NCBI GenBank assembly: GCA_034509425.1
Contig: JAVTVJ010000817.1
Location: 1-64,000 of the forward strand
Source of the DNA: Eopsaltria australis
Lineage: Eukaryota > Chordata > Aves > Passeriformes > Petroicidae
Reading direction: 5' to 3'
DNA length: 64,000 nt
Shown: one piece after another, positions 1 through 10,200 of the stretch
How the letters are laid out: the number at the start of each line of letters is the position of its first letter
Numbering within the stretch: the stretch's first letter is position 1
Made by a program: the position numbers and the translations under genes
The notes under the pieces: model-generated
Told to the model about the DNA's origin: nothing
Database searches by the model: none
What the model saw: the letters and a program-made list of their open reading frames with translations, nothing else

Positions 1-131
1 GAAGGGAGGGAAGGGAGGAAGGGAGGAAGGGAGGAAGGGAGTGAGGGAGGGAGGGAGGGAGGGAGGAAGGAATGAAGGAAGGAAGAAAGGAAGGAAGGAA
101 GGAAGGAAGGAAGGAAGGAAGGAAGGAAGGA

Positions 132-187
<56 letters not shown>

Positions 188-218
188 GAAAGAAAGAAAG
201 AAAGAGAAAGAAAGAAAG
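1..218. repeat. Purine microsatellite, GGAG to GGAA to GAAA
   Basis: The window opens inside a pure A/G tract on the plus strand. It changes along its length: mixed GGAG/GGAA units first, then uninterrupted GGAA to about 130, then GAAA with GAGAAA interruptions to 218. An open frame across it encodes only Arg, Lys, Glu and Gly and is a by-product of the repeat. The left edge is cut by the window, so the true length is unknown. Confidence 0.97.
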
Positions 219-2639
219 CTTTTTTCTTTGAACTAGAATAAAACTGTACCTACATTTCTAGACTAAAATATCCTTAAACCCCTTAATAAGAAAAACAACC
301 TTATGAAAACACGCTGGCATATTCTGGGGAGGAAACTGTCCCTTGTAGTAGGCAGTACAAAACTATGCAAGAGAAAATCTTCTCCTCAGTCTATCATTTC
401 TAAAACACGGTTTTCAGTACAGATCACATATTCAGGCATCTGAGCCCCACCAACAGCAGATGAGGTGTCTGTGCCCCCTTCCCGTCCTTACTGAGGAGGT
501 AGGCAGGCAGACAAGGCGTATTGAGGGACACATGAAAGGATAGGAACAGTGTTCTACCTGGAATAACCTTGCCCTGGCCCTGCAGTCTCCTCAGATTTTG
601 GGAGTGGTTCTTCACCACAAACCATCTGTATGCAGCTGTTCTGTGCCTAGAGCAGTGATTGTGCTTCCAGCTCCTGTTGTAACTTGTGTGAACTCTCCTG
701 CTGAGCTCATTAAGGCACCTGGTTGAGGTGGTAAAATGAAAGAAATTTCCATCAGTTATTAGAAGACATAATTGTAAAACTGGTATTAAGGACTTGGAGG
801 GATTATAGAAAATCCTCCAGGTGCTTGAAAAAAAAACCCTATTTGTCCATTAGGAAGGGCTGGAAAGATTGCTATTTCAGCTAGTTTTCCTGTATAACTG
901 ATAAATATTGCCTGTCAAATCCCAAACTCTTTACCCAGACAAACTCCTGCTGAGCAAATGGAATTTTGCCCGAGGAAGGACTGAATAAGGTTTTCTGCAG
1001 TTAACTCTCTGAGCCTGGCACTGAAGGATTCATTGTCATGGTAATGCTGCCTATTATCACTGAATCTGATAGGGTGTTATACATTTTTATCCTCTGTCCA
1101 TGTACATTTGTTGAGTCTGGGAATTCACTTGTCACCATATATACACAATGCACTGGTCAAATTTATGTTTACCCCACACACACCTATAATTCATGCATTG
1201 TTATTTTCCATCATTTTTGTGCCAGGTAAGGATACAAATACAAGTGCTATTTCTTGGTAACTGTCAAGCTTTCTTCAATTTGTGGTTCTCCTAGAGACAG
1301 AACACTATTGATAATAACTTTGCTGTCCTTAACTGTCTTTTATGAATCCCTCAGAGGCATCCCTTAAGAGTTGCTGTATCAGAAAGCTGACAAACATTGC
1401 TATCTAAAACCATTTCCTTTTAAGTACTAAAGCTGCAGACATATGTAGTCCACAGGCTAAGTAATTTTTAAAATTTGACAACAAAAGGCAAGATTCTGAT
1501 GTTTTTACTTGCCCTTTGACGGAAAGATTTTCTGTGGGTCTACTCCTGCAATGAAGTACCATAAGATAAATAAGATCATTATCATGCAACTTTAATTTAT
1601 TGGTCTTTATCAATACTGTGTGCACAACTATCTGCTGTAGTCTTGGAACACTGCAGGACCTTGAAATTGTCCTGACCTGGATTTCACTGGTACTGAGTAA
1701 CTTCCCATTATTATTCCTCATAAATGAATTACACAGATTGTGTTTACCCTCTGTTGGAGGCACAGCACTGTGTGTTATTGTTATGTCTAATGTCAGCATT
1801 TGCTCAGGGCAGAACCAGACAAAAATAAATTGGCTGAGATTAACCTAACACACTTGAATTTCACAGGCCCACATGAATGCCAGAAGTAGTAAATTACAAA
1901 AGTAAGTAAATCTAAGTGTTTTGTATGCAAAAAGTTCAACTGAAGTGCTCTGAGAGAAGTCAGTTCCCATTTCACCCATGAAAGAGGTGCCTTGGACAGA
2001 TGCCAATTCAGTTAAGTGCATGAAAGTCCAATTCTTCTGTAAGACATGAATGAGCAGATACTGCTTGGATGATCTAATATCATTTCAATGGGCTTGATGT
2101 AAAATCCTGAACAGACTGACACCTGAAGCCAAACATCTGAATCATGAGCATGAGGTCTACTCCCTTTTTCTGTGCATTTTAAAGGCACTGGGCTGTTTTC
2201 TGCACTGATCTAGTGCACTGAGGACAACAGTAAAGCAGCTATGTCAGTTAAAACATAGTCACACTATTCTCTTTCAGTTGCATTTAAAATGAAGTGTGAA
2301 TATTTCAAAATAGAAGGCCTGAAATTATACTTAGCAACACAAATGAGAGACTTGATTTCCAAATGAATTGTACACTTGAAAGTTCTCATCCAGCTGCTGT
2401 TACTAAGCACCCTAGAAAATAAAGCCACTAATTTGTACAAGCTAACTACACATACTATACACAGAGGAACATGTGTATGCAAATAGTCATCCTCCTGTGT
2501 TCTTTCTGTCTCCACCCGGCAAAAGTGACATGTCAGAGAAGAGACAAGAGAAAGCTTGAACTCAATAAATGGCAGAAGGAAGGATGAGCTCCACTTAACA
2601 CAGATGGCAGTTTGAATTCCTGGATGCCACACACTTTAA
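219..2639. other. Unique non-coding sequence
   Basis: This stretch is moderately AT-rich with no recognisable repeat family. The open frames here, including about 82 codons at 1600-1848 and 131 codons on the minus strand at 1404-1799, have ordinary chance composition. I saw no convincing pair of splice sites around them. It could be intron of the gene whose last exon may lie at 7061. Confidence 0.5.
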
Positions 2640-3172
2640 TAAGCTGAGTTGGAAGGGACACATCAGGATCATCGAGTCCAATTCCTGGCCCTGCACAGGA
2701 CATCCCAAGGGTCACATGATGGGCCTGAGAATGTTGTCCAAATGCTTCTTGAACTCTGTCAGGTTGGTGCTGTGACCACTGTCCTGGGGAGCCTGTTACA
2801 GTGCCCAAACACCTTCTGGGAGAAACACCTTTTCCAAATAGCCAGCCTAAACCTCCCCTGACACAACTTCAGGCCATTCCCTCAGGTCCTGTCACTGGTC
2901 ACCACAGAGAAGAGATCAGTGCCTGCTCCTCTTCTTCCCCTCATGAAGAAGTTGCAGACCCCAATGAGGTCTCTCCTCAGACTCCTTTTCTCCAGGCTGA
3001 ACAGACCGAGTGACTGCAGACCCTCCTCATACGGCTTCTCCTCAAGGCCCTTCACCATCCTCACGGCCTCCTTTAGACACTTTCTGATACCTTAATGCCT
3101 TTTTTATATTGTGGTGCCCAAAACTGCCACCAGGGCTTGAGGTGAGGCCACCCCAGTGCAGAGCAGATGGCC
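2640..3172 (-). mobile_element. CR1 LINE 3' fragment, diverged subfamily
   Basis: Read on the plus strand this is the reverse complement of an avian CR1 3' end. Landmarks in order are the 'gagtccaattcctggccctgcacagga' type block, the 'gggagcctgttacagtgccc' block near 2789, the 'tctccaggctgaacagaccgag' block near 2990, and 'gtggtgcccaaaactgcca' near 3111. The element therefore runs on the minus strand with its 3' end at the low coordinate. The octamer tail typical of CR1 is eroded and the element is 5'-truncated, as most are. Open frames in it are decayed and not coding. Confidence 0.9.
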
Positions 3173-4544
3173 AGTAAAGAACTAAATGTACTATAGTGTG
3201 AGCAAGTTCCAGTGGATCTGGAATATATATTGCCTGTTCTCCTTCTTTGCAGTGCACATGACAATGAGTTTACAAAATGCCTGTGGAAGCTGATTTTATA
3301 ACAGGATATTCTTACATGCACAAGAAGTAACTAGAATGGGGTTCATGACTCTGTGTTTAGCCATCATTGATGCAGATCTCTGTCTGTGTGCTAGGTATGC
3401 ACATACCTCTGCCAGTCAGTGAAGTCCTGGTGTGTAGAAAGACTAGAGAAAACAATCAATCTGACCAAATATAGGTGTGTGCTTTAGGATCAGATTTATC
3501 AGTTTCTCATCTTCACTGCTTAGGCAGAACCTACATACAAGGCATGCATCACTTCCAAGGTTTTCCTTGAAAACTTACACCTGTCTTCATGTTGTTGTCA
3601 GAAATCTTTGTGAAACGTCAGCCATCTTCTTGAAATCTTGTTTTGTCTCAATGTTTCTTCTCCTGTTTCCCTTAGTGAGACTCCAGTATTCTTGCAGACC
3701 AATCCCCTTGTCTGACCTTCCACATTTCTCACTGTTGCAATCCCATTCTATTCTCCCTTACCACCATATTTCTCACTTGTGTTGCTTGGACATAGATGAC
3801 AGAATTCACCCTCGTTTTAATGTGCTGTGCATCTGGCTCTCTTGTTTCAACAAGTACTTGGAAGATACCATGTTCCACCCTATTTTTTGAGGGCTTTTGA
3901 AAAAATTGATGCATACCCCACCAGATCTGAATGTATTCTTCTCACTCCTATATCTGATTGAGTCCAGCATATTTTGGGAGATGCTTTAACAACAAAACCA
4001 GGTTGTTTTACATCTACAGCTGAGGTGAGAAGAGGTGTTAAAATAATTCTTTTGGAATGTTCCATGGTCATAACTCTTAATTCTTTATTGTCTCTAATAT
4101 TCTCTTTCTAAAGCCTGTTCTCATCAATTATACTGTGGTGAAATGGCTACGAGCCAAACTGGGAAACAGCACGTATTTCTACAAGTCTTTTCCATGTCCT
4201 GAGTTCTATCACAGTGATGTATGTGTGTCCAGAACAGTGGTGGATGGGGAGGGGAAAGGATTGGATGTGTTGGTCTCCTGCTGAAAATATTTCTGTTAAT
4301 ACAGTAGGTGGTAAGAGCAGCTGTATCAGGATATTGTATCAAAAGACATACTGAAAAATCCATGAACTCTTTGTCCTGTGGTATCAGTACTTACAGAGTG
4401 TATTTTCTGTAAGTCTTGATGAAACGGTCAGATTTCTGTATAATAATTTATAAAATGCCCTTCCGAACAATACCACCCCTCATTTGAAATTTTACTGGAA
4501 TCCTGTTATCTTGCTGATTAGTGTGAGTTCTCACAAATGCTCTT
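3173..4544. other. Unique non-coding sequence
   Basis: No repeat family or gene was recognised. A 137-codon open frame at 3477-3890 is pyrimidine-rich and low in charged residues, with no domain I recognise, and I treat it as chance. Confidence 0.45.
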
Positions 4545-4610
4545 AACAATGCACCAAATTAAAACATTTGATATAACAACGCACCAAATTAAAACATTTG
4601 ACATAACAAC
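4545..4610. repeat. 30-base tandem duplication
   Basis: Two adjacent 30-base units occupy 4545-4574 and 4575-4604, and the first six bases of a third unit follow at 4605-4610. The two full units differ at two positions, in the sixth base (T or C) and near the end (gatat against gacat). The near identity suggests a fairly recent local duplication. Confidence 0.95.
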
Positions 4611-7060
4611 TTCACTGTGAAATCCACAGATTCTGCAAGGCTTCCCTCAGCTACCCTTAGGATTTGGCATCTTTGTTACATGGTGCTTTTCAGCTGTTTC
4701 ATTGTCCTTGATGCAAAATGGAAAGCAAAGAATTACTGAACAAGGAAGGTAGCTGAAAAGGGTTTTATTCTATTATCTCTCTGCTAACAAAAGTGCACAT
4801 TTTCCATATACCTCTTTTACACATTTGCTATATACACTGCCCTAATCATTCCTTCAGTAATTTACTTCATCACTGTATTACAAGTAAAGTAAATTATTTC
4901 TGTAGAAATGTTGAAAACACTTTTATTTTCACTCATGCCTATTTTCACTTCCATCTATTTTCACTTCAGAAATGTTAAATGACAAGACTGAGCAGTCAAT
5001 GTGTCAATTTTAAATGTTAGAGAATCTTAATATGTGTAATTCAATTTGTAGGTGCTGTGACAAAGTTTCTCTACAGAAATATTCATAAATTTAATAGGAG
5101 GGGTAAAATTAAGTCCTGATTTAGCTCCTTCTGAGGACAGCAATTCAAAACAGTGAAATGCAATGGACGCAGAAGTGGAGGACCCTCAGTGGCAGGCAGT
5201 GATTAACCAGTGCTGTGGATCAAACCATGTCCTTGCTCCAGTCTGAATGACTGGGAAAGGACAAATGCTGTCAACAGTGCCTTGCAGTGCCATCAGGCCA
5301 TCTGCTTGCATACCTCAGGCACAGGAGGACTGCTGCAAGGCATCTTATTTGCTGAGCAGTGAGGTAACATATGGTAACATATCAACACCTGTCCAATATA
5401 AAGCTGCAGCCACACCTCCTGCGCCACCCGGCGCCTTTCCTACCCTTTTTTTGGCAGGTGCAAGTGCAGGCGTGGGTTTGAGACGTGCTAAAGCAGGTGC
5501 TTTTCAGAGCTCAGACCTCTCTGCATCAGAGTGCACCTGCCAGGCCAAGCATCACCTTGTAGCACACAGCTGGGCATTCTCCCATAGTCCCTAGCCAGGG
5601 GTGTTAGGAAACACTCCAGGTGTGGTGGGAGAAGCTGCATGCTGAATTTGGATTACCCACTAGTCTCTGCTCTTGATCACTTAGGGATAAGATGAGCAAA
5701 GAAAATGGATAGCAGCAATGGGTGCTGGCAGCACTTTCTCAGGCTCTCCAGACCTCTTGTTTCAGATACTGGCCCCTTTCTACCAGGAAGAAACACCAGA
5801 GTACTGTGAGAATACAAGGAGAGACAGGTGGCACAGAGATTAATCTGCAGGAAAGTCAGTAAGCGAGTAGATTGCAAAATAACTGAAAGCAAATATTGGC
5901 TTAATGACTGCATAAACATATGTCTGTCCCTTCTTTTCAGAGCCCTGAGGGAGAGACAGGCGAGTATGAAAGCAGTCTCCATGGCAGTGTGGCTGTGACA
6001 CTGCCCTGGTGTCATTCAAACCCCTGGTTGCTAATCAATAGCAGAGATAGAAATGTTAACAGCAGAGAGACAGAGCAACAGGGCTCAACCCATAAACAAA
6101 AGCCCATCTAGTGGCTGCATCTTAAAAATCAGGAAGGGGTTGTCTAAATCCATTAAGGCACTTAGCATAAGTACGTGTAGCAGACCTGTCATTTTGGGTT
6201 AGAGAGAGAAGAGAACAAGACACCCTACACACTGAGAAAATATATGAAATTACAGACAGTTTAAGCCAGACTGTGCAGTTCATGGCCTGTCAACTTCTCC
6301 ATTTAAGATCCATTTTCAAATATTCTACTGATAAATTTGCCCTGAGCTAAGTCTTGCCCCAGAAAGTTTTGGAAAAGGGCAAGCAAGCAATCTTCCATTA
6401 TTCCTTTCTTCACAAGCATTTGAAAACAATTCTGAAATAATTTTAAACTTCAATAGTGCAAAGGGATATCTATTTTATAGTAACTGGGTAAGGATTAACA
6501 AAGCTAGGATGTGGACAACAACATGAATACCTACAGCAGAGAGGCACTATGAAATGCAAGTAAACATTTTGATTGGTACTGCAGTTTAACAACCAAAATA
6601 GATTTCTATATACTGGAAAGGGTAACAGTGACGACAATAAAAAAATGAGCGTAGATTAAAAATGTCACTCATGAACAGAGGAGCTGGTTTGTGGGGGGCA
6701 GGGTGGTATTTGTTTTTCACACTTAATTTCACTTTCAGGGTAGGTCTTCAGAAAGTGTTGTACCTTGTTCAGGAATTAGTTAGGTTACTTGATATGCTGC
6801 TAAGCTTGCTCAGATAAACTGTTGCCCCGGTGGGTATTTGGGAAGTAAAGAAAACATGAGTTCAACAAGTTTTGCTGTGCAACTCTGAAACAACTTGTGG
6901 TAATGTTTTCAGACTGGTGTGCTAAGAATTGAGAAGGTCGCTTCATGAATGTGATCAAAAATGGGTAGTACTCCTTTTACATGTGATAGTGAAAATGTGC
7001 TACTTAGCTCATGAAAACACTTTGGGTCATTTACTGTGCTTTTCTGTCGCTCTCACATAG
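4611..7060. other. Unique non-coding sequence, possible intron
   Basis: No gene or repeat family was recognised. Two copies of a 10-base unit (ggtaacatat) sit at 5363-5382 just upstream of a more GC-rich patch at about 5390-5600 with an ATATAAAG motif near 5397. A short period-16 repeat of ctattttcacttc lies at 4939-4967. If the exon at 7061 is real, the last bases of this stretch are the end of its upstream intron, with a pyrimidine-rich tract and CATAG. Confidence 0.45.
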
Positions 7061-7201
7061 GTGGCCAAAGGTTACCGATACATGGTCACCAGTCAGCAGC
7101 CAATGTACACAAACTACCAGGCTCAGAAGGCAAATGGAAATGAAATTGCTGTGGAAACAAGTTATCCTCGAAGAAAGACTGGTGCATATCTAAGCTTTTG
7201 A
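7061..7201 (+). CDS. Candidate 3'-terminal coding exon, gene not identified
   Basis: A pyrimidine-rich tract ending in cacatag at 7060 looks like a good splice acceptor. Taking the first exon base as codon position one gives 46 codons followed by TGA at 7199-7201. The TAG of the acceptor is an in-frame stop, so the frame opens exactly at the predicted boundary. The peptide begins VAKGYRYMVTSQQPMYTNYQ and ends RRKTGAYLSF. It is polar, rich in Tyr and Gln, and basic near the end. It has no membrane segment and would suit a cytoplasmic tail. An AATAAA follows at 7435-7440. A second frame is also open through this stretch but contains many Trp, Arg and Lys residues and looks less natural. I do not recognise the family. 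The upstream exons would lie left of the window or in unrecognised sequence. Chance cannot be excluded. Confidence 0.45.
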   Translation: MAKGYRYMVTSQQPMYTNYQAQKANGNEIAVETSYPRRKTGAYLSF

Positions 7202-7434
7202 GTGCCATGCCTGCAGGATCCCTGATTCCTCTGGGCAGAAACTATGAATACTTGATCCTTAAACACATTCACTTGTGGATCCAGACTTTCCACACAAGAC
7301 TCTCACCAGAGATCTATTTTGAAGGATTGTATAGGTTGATGGAGATTGTACAGGCATAAACACGCAGACTCTGGCACGGTTCTTTCCCAGGGGCTGCAGG
7401 TCAATGCTACTCCTGATGCTGCTTCCAAGAGCAA

Positions 7435-7440
7435 AATAAA
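7435..7440 (+). promoter_or_regulatory. Possible polyadenylation signal AATAAA
   Basis: A canonical AATAAA hexamer lies 234 bases past the stop of the candidate exon at 7061-7201. That distance gives a short 3' untranslated region. Such hexamers are common by chance in AT-rich DNA, so its support comes only from the neighbouring exon. No clear GT-rich downstream element was seen. Confidence 0.3.
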
Positions 7441-8546
7441 CCCCCCAAAAATCATACAAAGGAGTATCATCTGTCAAAGGGTAGTGACAGATAAATAATG
7501 CTTCTATTCCTATTGATAGTCTTTGGAAACAGATGTGAAATAATCTCACTGATGCTGCTCAACTTGGAAAGAAAAGCCATTCAAATTTTAGCACCAGGAC
7601 ACAAAAAGATCATGGTTTAGGCAATGTATGGTTTAAAGCAAAGAGAACATTCTTTGTATGTAAAGCTTGGTAGGAAAAACTGAAAAAGCTTAATGGGAAG
7701 TTAATAATGTGCTAGAATGTAACCTGTACAGCTGTTAGTAGGAAACCACTACCGACTGTTCTCTATGATGCACTTTCCATTTCCTTTTCAGGGTTTGACA
7801 GGGTTCCTCTGCCTTCAGAGTTGTAACTCATTTTTCAAAAGATACCTATTCTCTCCAGCATATTTTTTTCCAGTCTTCCTCTGTGTTTTGTCAGCCAAGT
7901 CCCTGGCCAGCCTAGGGTTTGAATACTTTCATTCTCTCATTTACTAAGTCTCTCTTTCCCCCTACAATTTCTCCTTCCTGCTCTCTTTTCCTTCAAGCTA
8001 TCACAATAGCACTAGTCCACAAACAATCCATAGTTCCTCTTTCTCACCTCTGTTGCCTCCCCATTAGAAAAGAGTCTCCTGTTCAGTCAAATTGACTTTC
8101 TTAGTGTTCCATCATATTTACTAGAATTTTGGCCCTCACATGGAACTATGACTGGGCCATCCATAATGAACCCTGACAGACCCTCTGGGGCTTTAAATAA
8201 TATGTCAGGCATTTTTCCTTCTTAGATTATGTGCTTTTCCACTGATTTGAAGCCACTGGTGAGCCAGAAAAGAGGACCAGCAGGGTGAGGTGACCGCCAT
8301 TCTTCAGTACAATCATTTGTACTGTAGATTAAGTGCTGTACATTATCTGCAATATGATTAACAGGATCAAAGATGCTGGCAGATATCTCTGGAGGTTGAC
8401 CTTCTATTTTCACAAAAGCTTTTTAGATACCAGTTATCAAATTATTGCACAAATACGAAGTGGGTGGTACATATATCTACTTACTTTTGTGCCTGTTGAG
8501 CTGTGTGAAGGCTGAGAGCTCTTTCCTGCAGAGAAAAATTTATGGA
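7441..8546. other. Unique non-coding sequence
   Basis: This lies between the candidate gene end and the next CR1. No repeat family or coding exon was recognised. Pyrimidine-rich stretches occur at 7765-8060. Confidence 0.45.
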
Positions 8547-8852
8547 GTCATAGAATGGTTTGGGTTGAAGGGATCTTAACCCATCTTTAAGGGCAGGGAC
8601 ACCTTCCACTAGAACAGAGCTCTATCCAGTCCTAGGCTGGGGCACCTCCAGAGATGGGGAGTTCATGGTCTGCCTGGGTAACCTGTTCCAGTGCCTGAAT
8701 ATCATTATAGTAAAGAATTAGTTCCTAATAACTATCTAAACCTCGAGTCTTCATGCAGACTCACTTCATGTGCTAGAAGGGACTCTAAGTTCTTCCCAGA
8801 GCCTTCTCCAGGCTCAACAGCCCCAACTTTCTCAGCCTGCCTTCATAGGAGC
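8547..8852 (-). mobile_element. CR1 LINE 3' fragment
   Basis: The sequence starts with tcatagaatggtttgggttg, the reverse complement of the avian CR1 3' end. It continues through recognisable blocks for 'gggcagggacaccttccactaga', 'ggtaacctgttccagtgcctgaat' and 'gccttctccaggctcaacagcccc'. The 3' end is at the low coordinate, so the element is on the minus strand. It is about 300 bases long and 5'-truncated. A segment is missing or badly eroded between the 'ctatctaaacc' and 'cttcccagagccttc' blocks. Confidence 0.93.
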
Positions 8853-9777
8853 CATTCTTACATCGTAAGAAATAAATTACCATTTTCCACCACAATATAA
8901 CAGTACTGAGAAGTGTCAACAAGTGAAACAATAGTGAGACGGTCTCTAAACTACTCCACAAGTCTCTGTTGGCTACACTGCTTTATGATGCCAAAATAAA
9001 AGCTGTTTCACAGCACTGTCTTCCTATCCACATCTGACTGCTTTCAAGCATCGCTTCTCTGTGTGTCCCTGTTTGTGTGTGACATAAGAGTGGTAAATGG
9101 CAGTGTAACCCAAACCATCTCCCTTTTTCTATTTTTTCCTGCTGTTTACCATCCAGGAGCCATACTCTGAGGAAAGTGAAAGGGGAAAAGTGCATCAAGC
9201 CAGAGGGCAGCTGCAGTATGAACTCTCTTTTGCTTGTAGCATTCTTGCCTGGCTTGAGCCTCCCAGCAGCAGCTCTTGAAATGAAGCAGCAATCCAAGTT
9301 TATTATAGCAGATGATACTAATACTGTCTTTTTTTTACAAAGGATAAGAATAACTATTATTTCTGCCTGAGGTCAGCAGTATTTCTAAACTCTTCAGAAT
9401 GTTTGCACTAAAATATTTACATAGATAACAATTACATGACTAAAACTTATTAAGCTGTGACATATTATAATAGATTGTGATTTTACATATACAGAATCAG
9501 ATTCTTTATATGAATAAAATCACAAAAGCACTCTTTTAACTGCTGTAACTGGGTAAAATTACCGCACATAATTTCTTTTCTTCCCCCAACTGTTTAGTTC
9601 TCAAAACTCCACATCTAACAGTCTCTACGGGGAAGCTGAGTACAATTTTAACATTTCCATATATTCAGTAGAATAAAAAAATTGAGAACCTGAGTGCACT
9701 AAAAAACAAGCATTATTTGTGATACATGTTTACTCAGATTGAAGGACTTCACTGCCATTAGTTGCAACAAAACATCC
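8853..9777. other. Unique non-coding sequence
   Basis: No gene or known repeat was recognised. The sequence becomes strongly AT-rich from about 9400 to 9720. Confidence 0.45.
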
Positions 9778-10200
9778 CTAGCACAGGAAGGACATGGAGC
9801 TGTTGGAGAGAGTCCAGAGGAGGTACCAAGGTGATCAGAGGGATGGAGCCCCTTTGCTATGAGGAAAGGCTGAGAGAATTGGGAGTGCTCAACCTGGAGA
9901 GGAGAAGGTTTTGAGGTGACCTAGCTGTGGCTTTTCAGTCCCTGAGGGGAGCTCACAAGAAGGATGGAGAGGGACTATTCACAATGGCATGGAGTGACAG
10001 GACAGGGGGGGAAGGCTTTTCTGTGAGGGTGGTGAGGCGCTGGCACAGGTTGCCCGGAGAAGCTGTGGCTGCCCCCTGCTTGGCAGTGTCCAAGGCCAGG
10101 CTGGATGGGGCTTGGAGCAACCTGGGATAGTGGAAGGAGGGGTTGGAGCCAGATGATCTTTCAGGTCCCTTCAACCCAGGCCATTCTGGTTCACTGGGCA
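9778..10200 (+). mobile_element. CR1 LINE 3' fragment, plus strand
   Basis: This copy reads in the sense direction. The blocks are 'gaaggacatggagctgttggagagagtcc' near 9787, 'gaggaaaggctgagagaattggg' near 9860, 'gtgagggtggtgaggcgctggcacagg' near 10022, and 'ttcaacccaggccattctgg' near 10169 at the 3' end. Compared with the usual avian 3' end, the piece that normally separates the 'gggggaaggctt' block from 'ctgtgagggtggtgagg' is absent, consistent with an internal deletion of roughly 50 bases. It is less diverged than the copy at 2640. The open frames on both strands are decayed element sequence. Confidence 0.93.

Noticed and set aside
41..241. Open frame rich in Arg, Glu, Lys and Gly
   Set aside because: It is the translation of the purine microsatellite and not a gene.
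3477..3890. A 137-codon plus-strand frame
   Set aside because: Composition is biased toward Ser, Leu, Phe, His and Cys from pyrimidine-rich DNA, with no motif.
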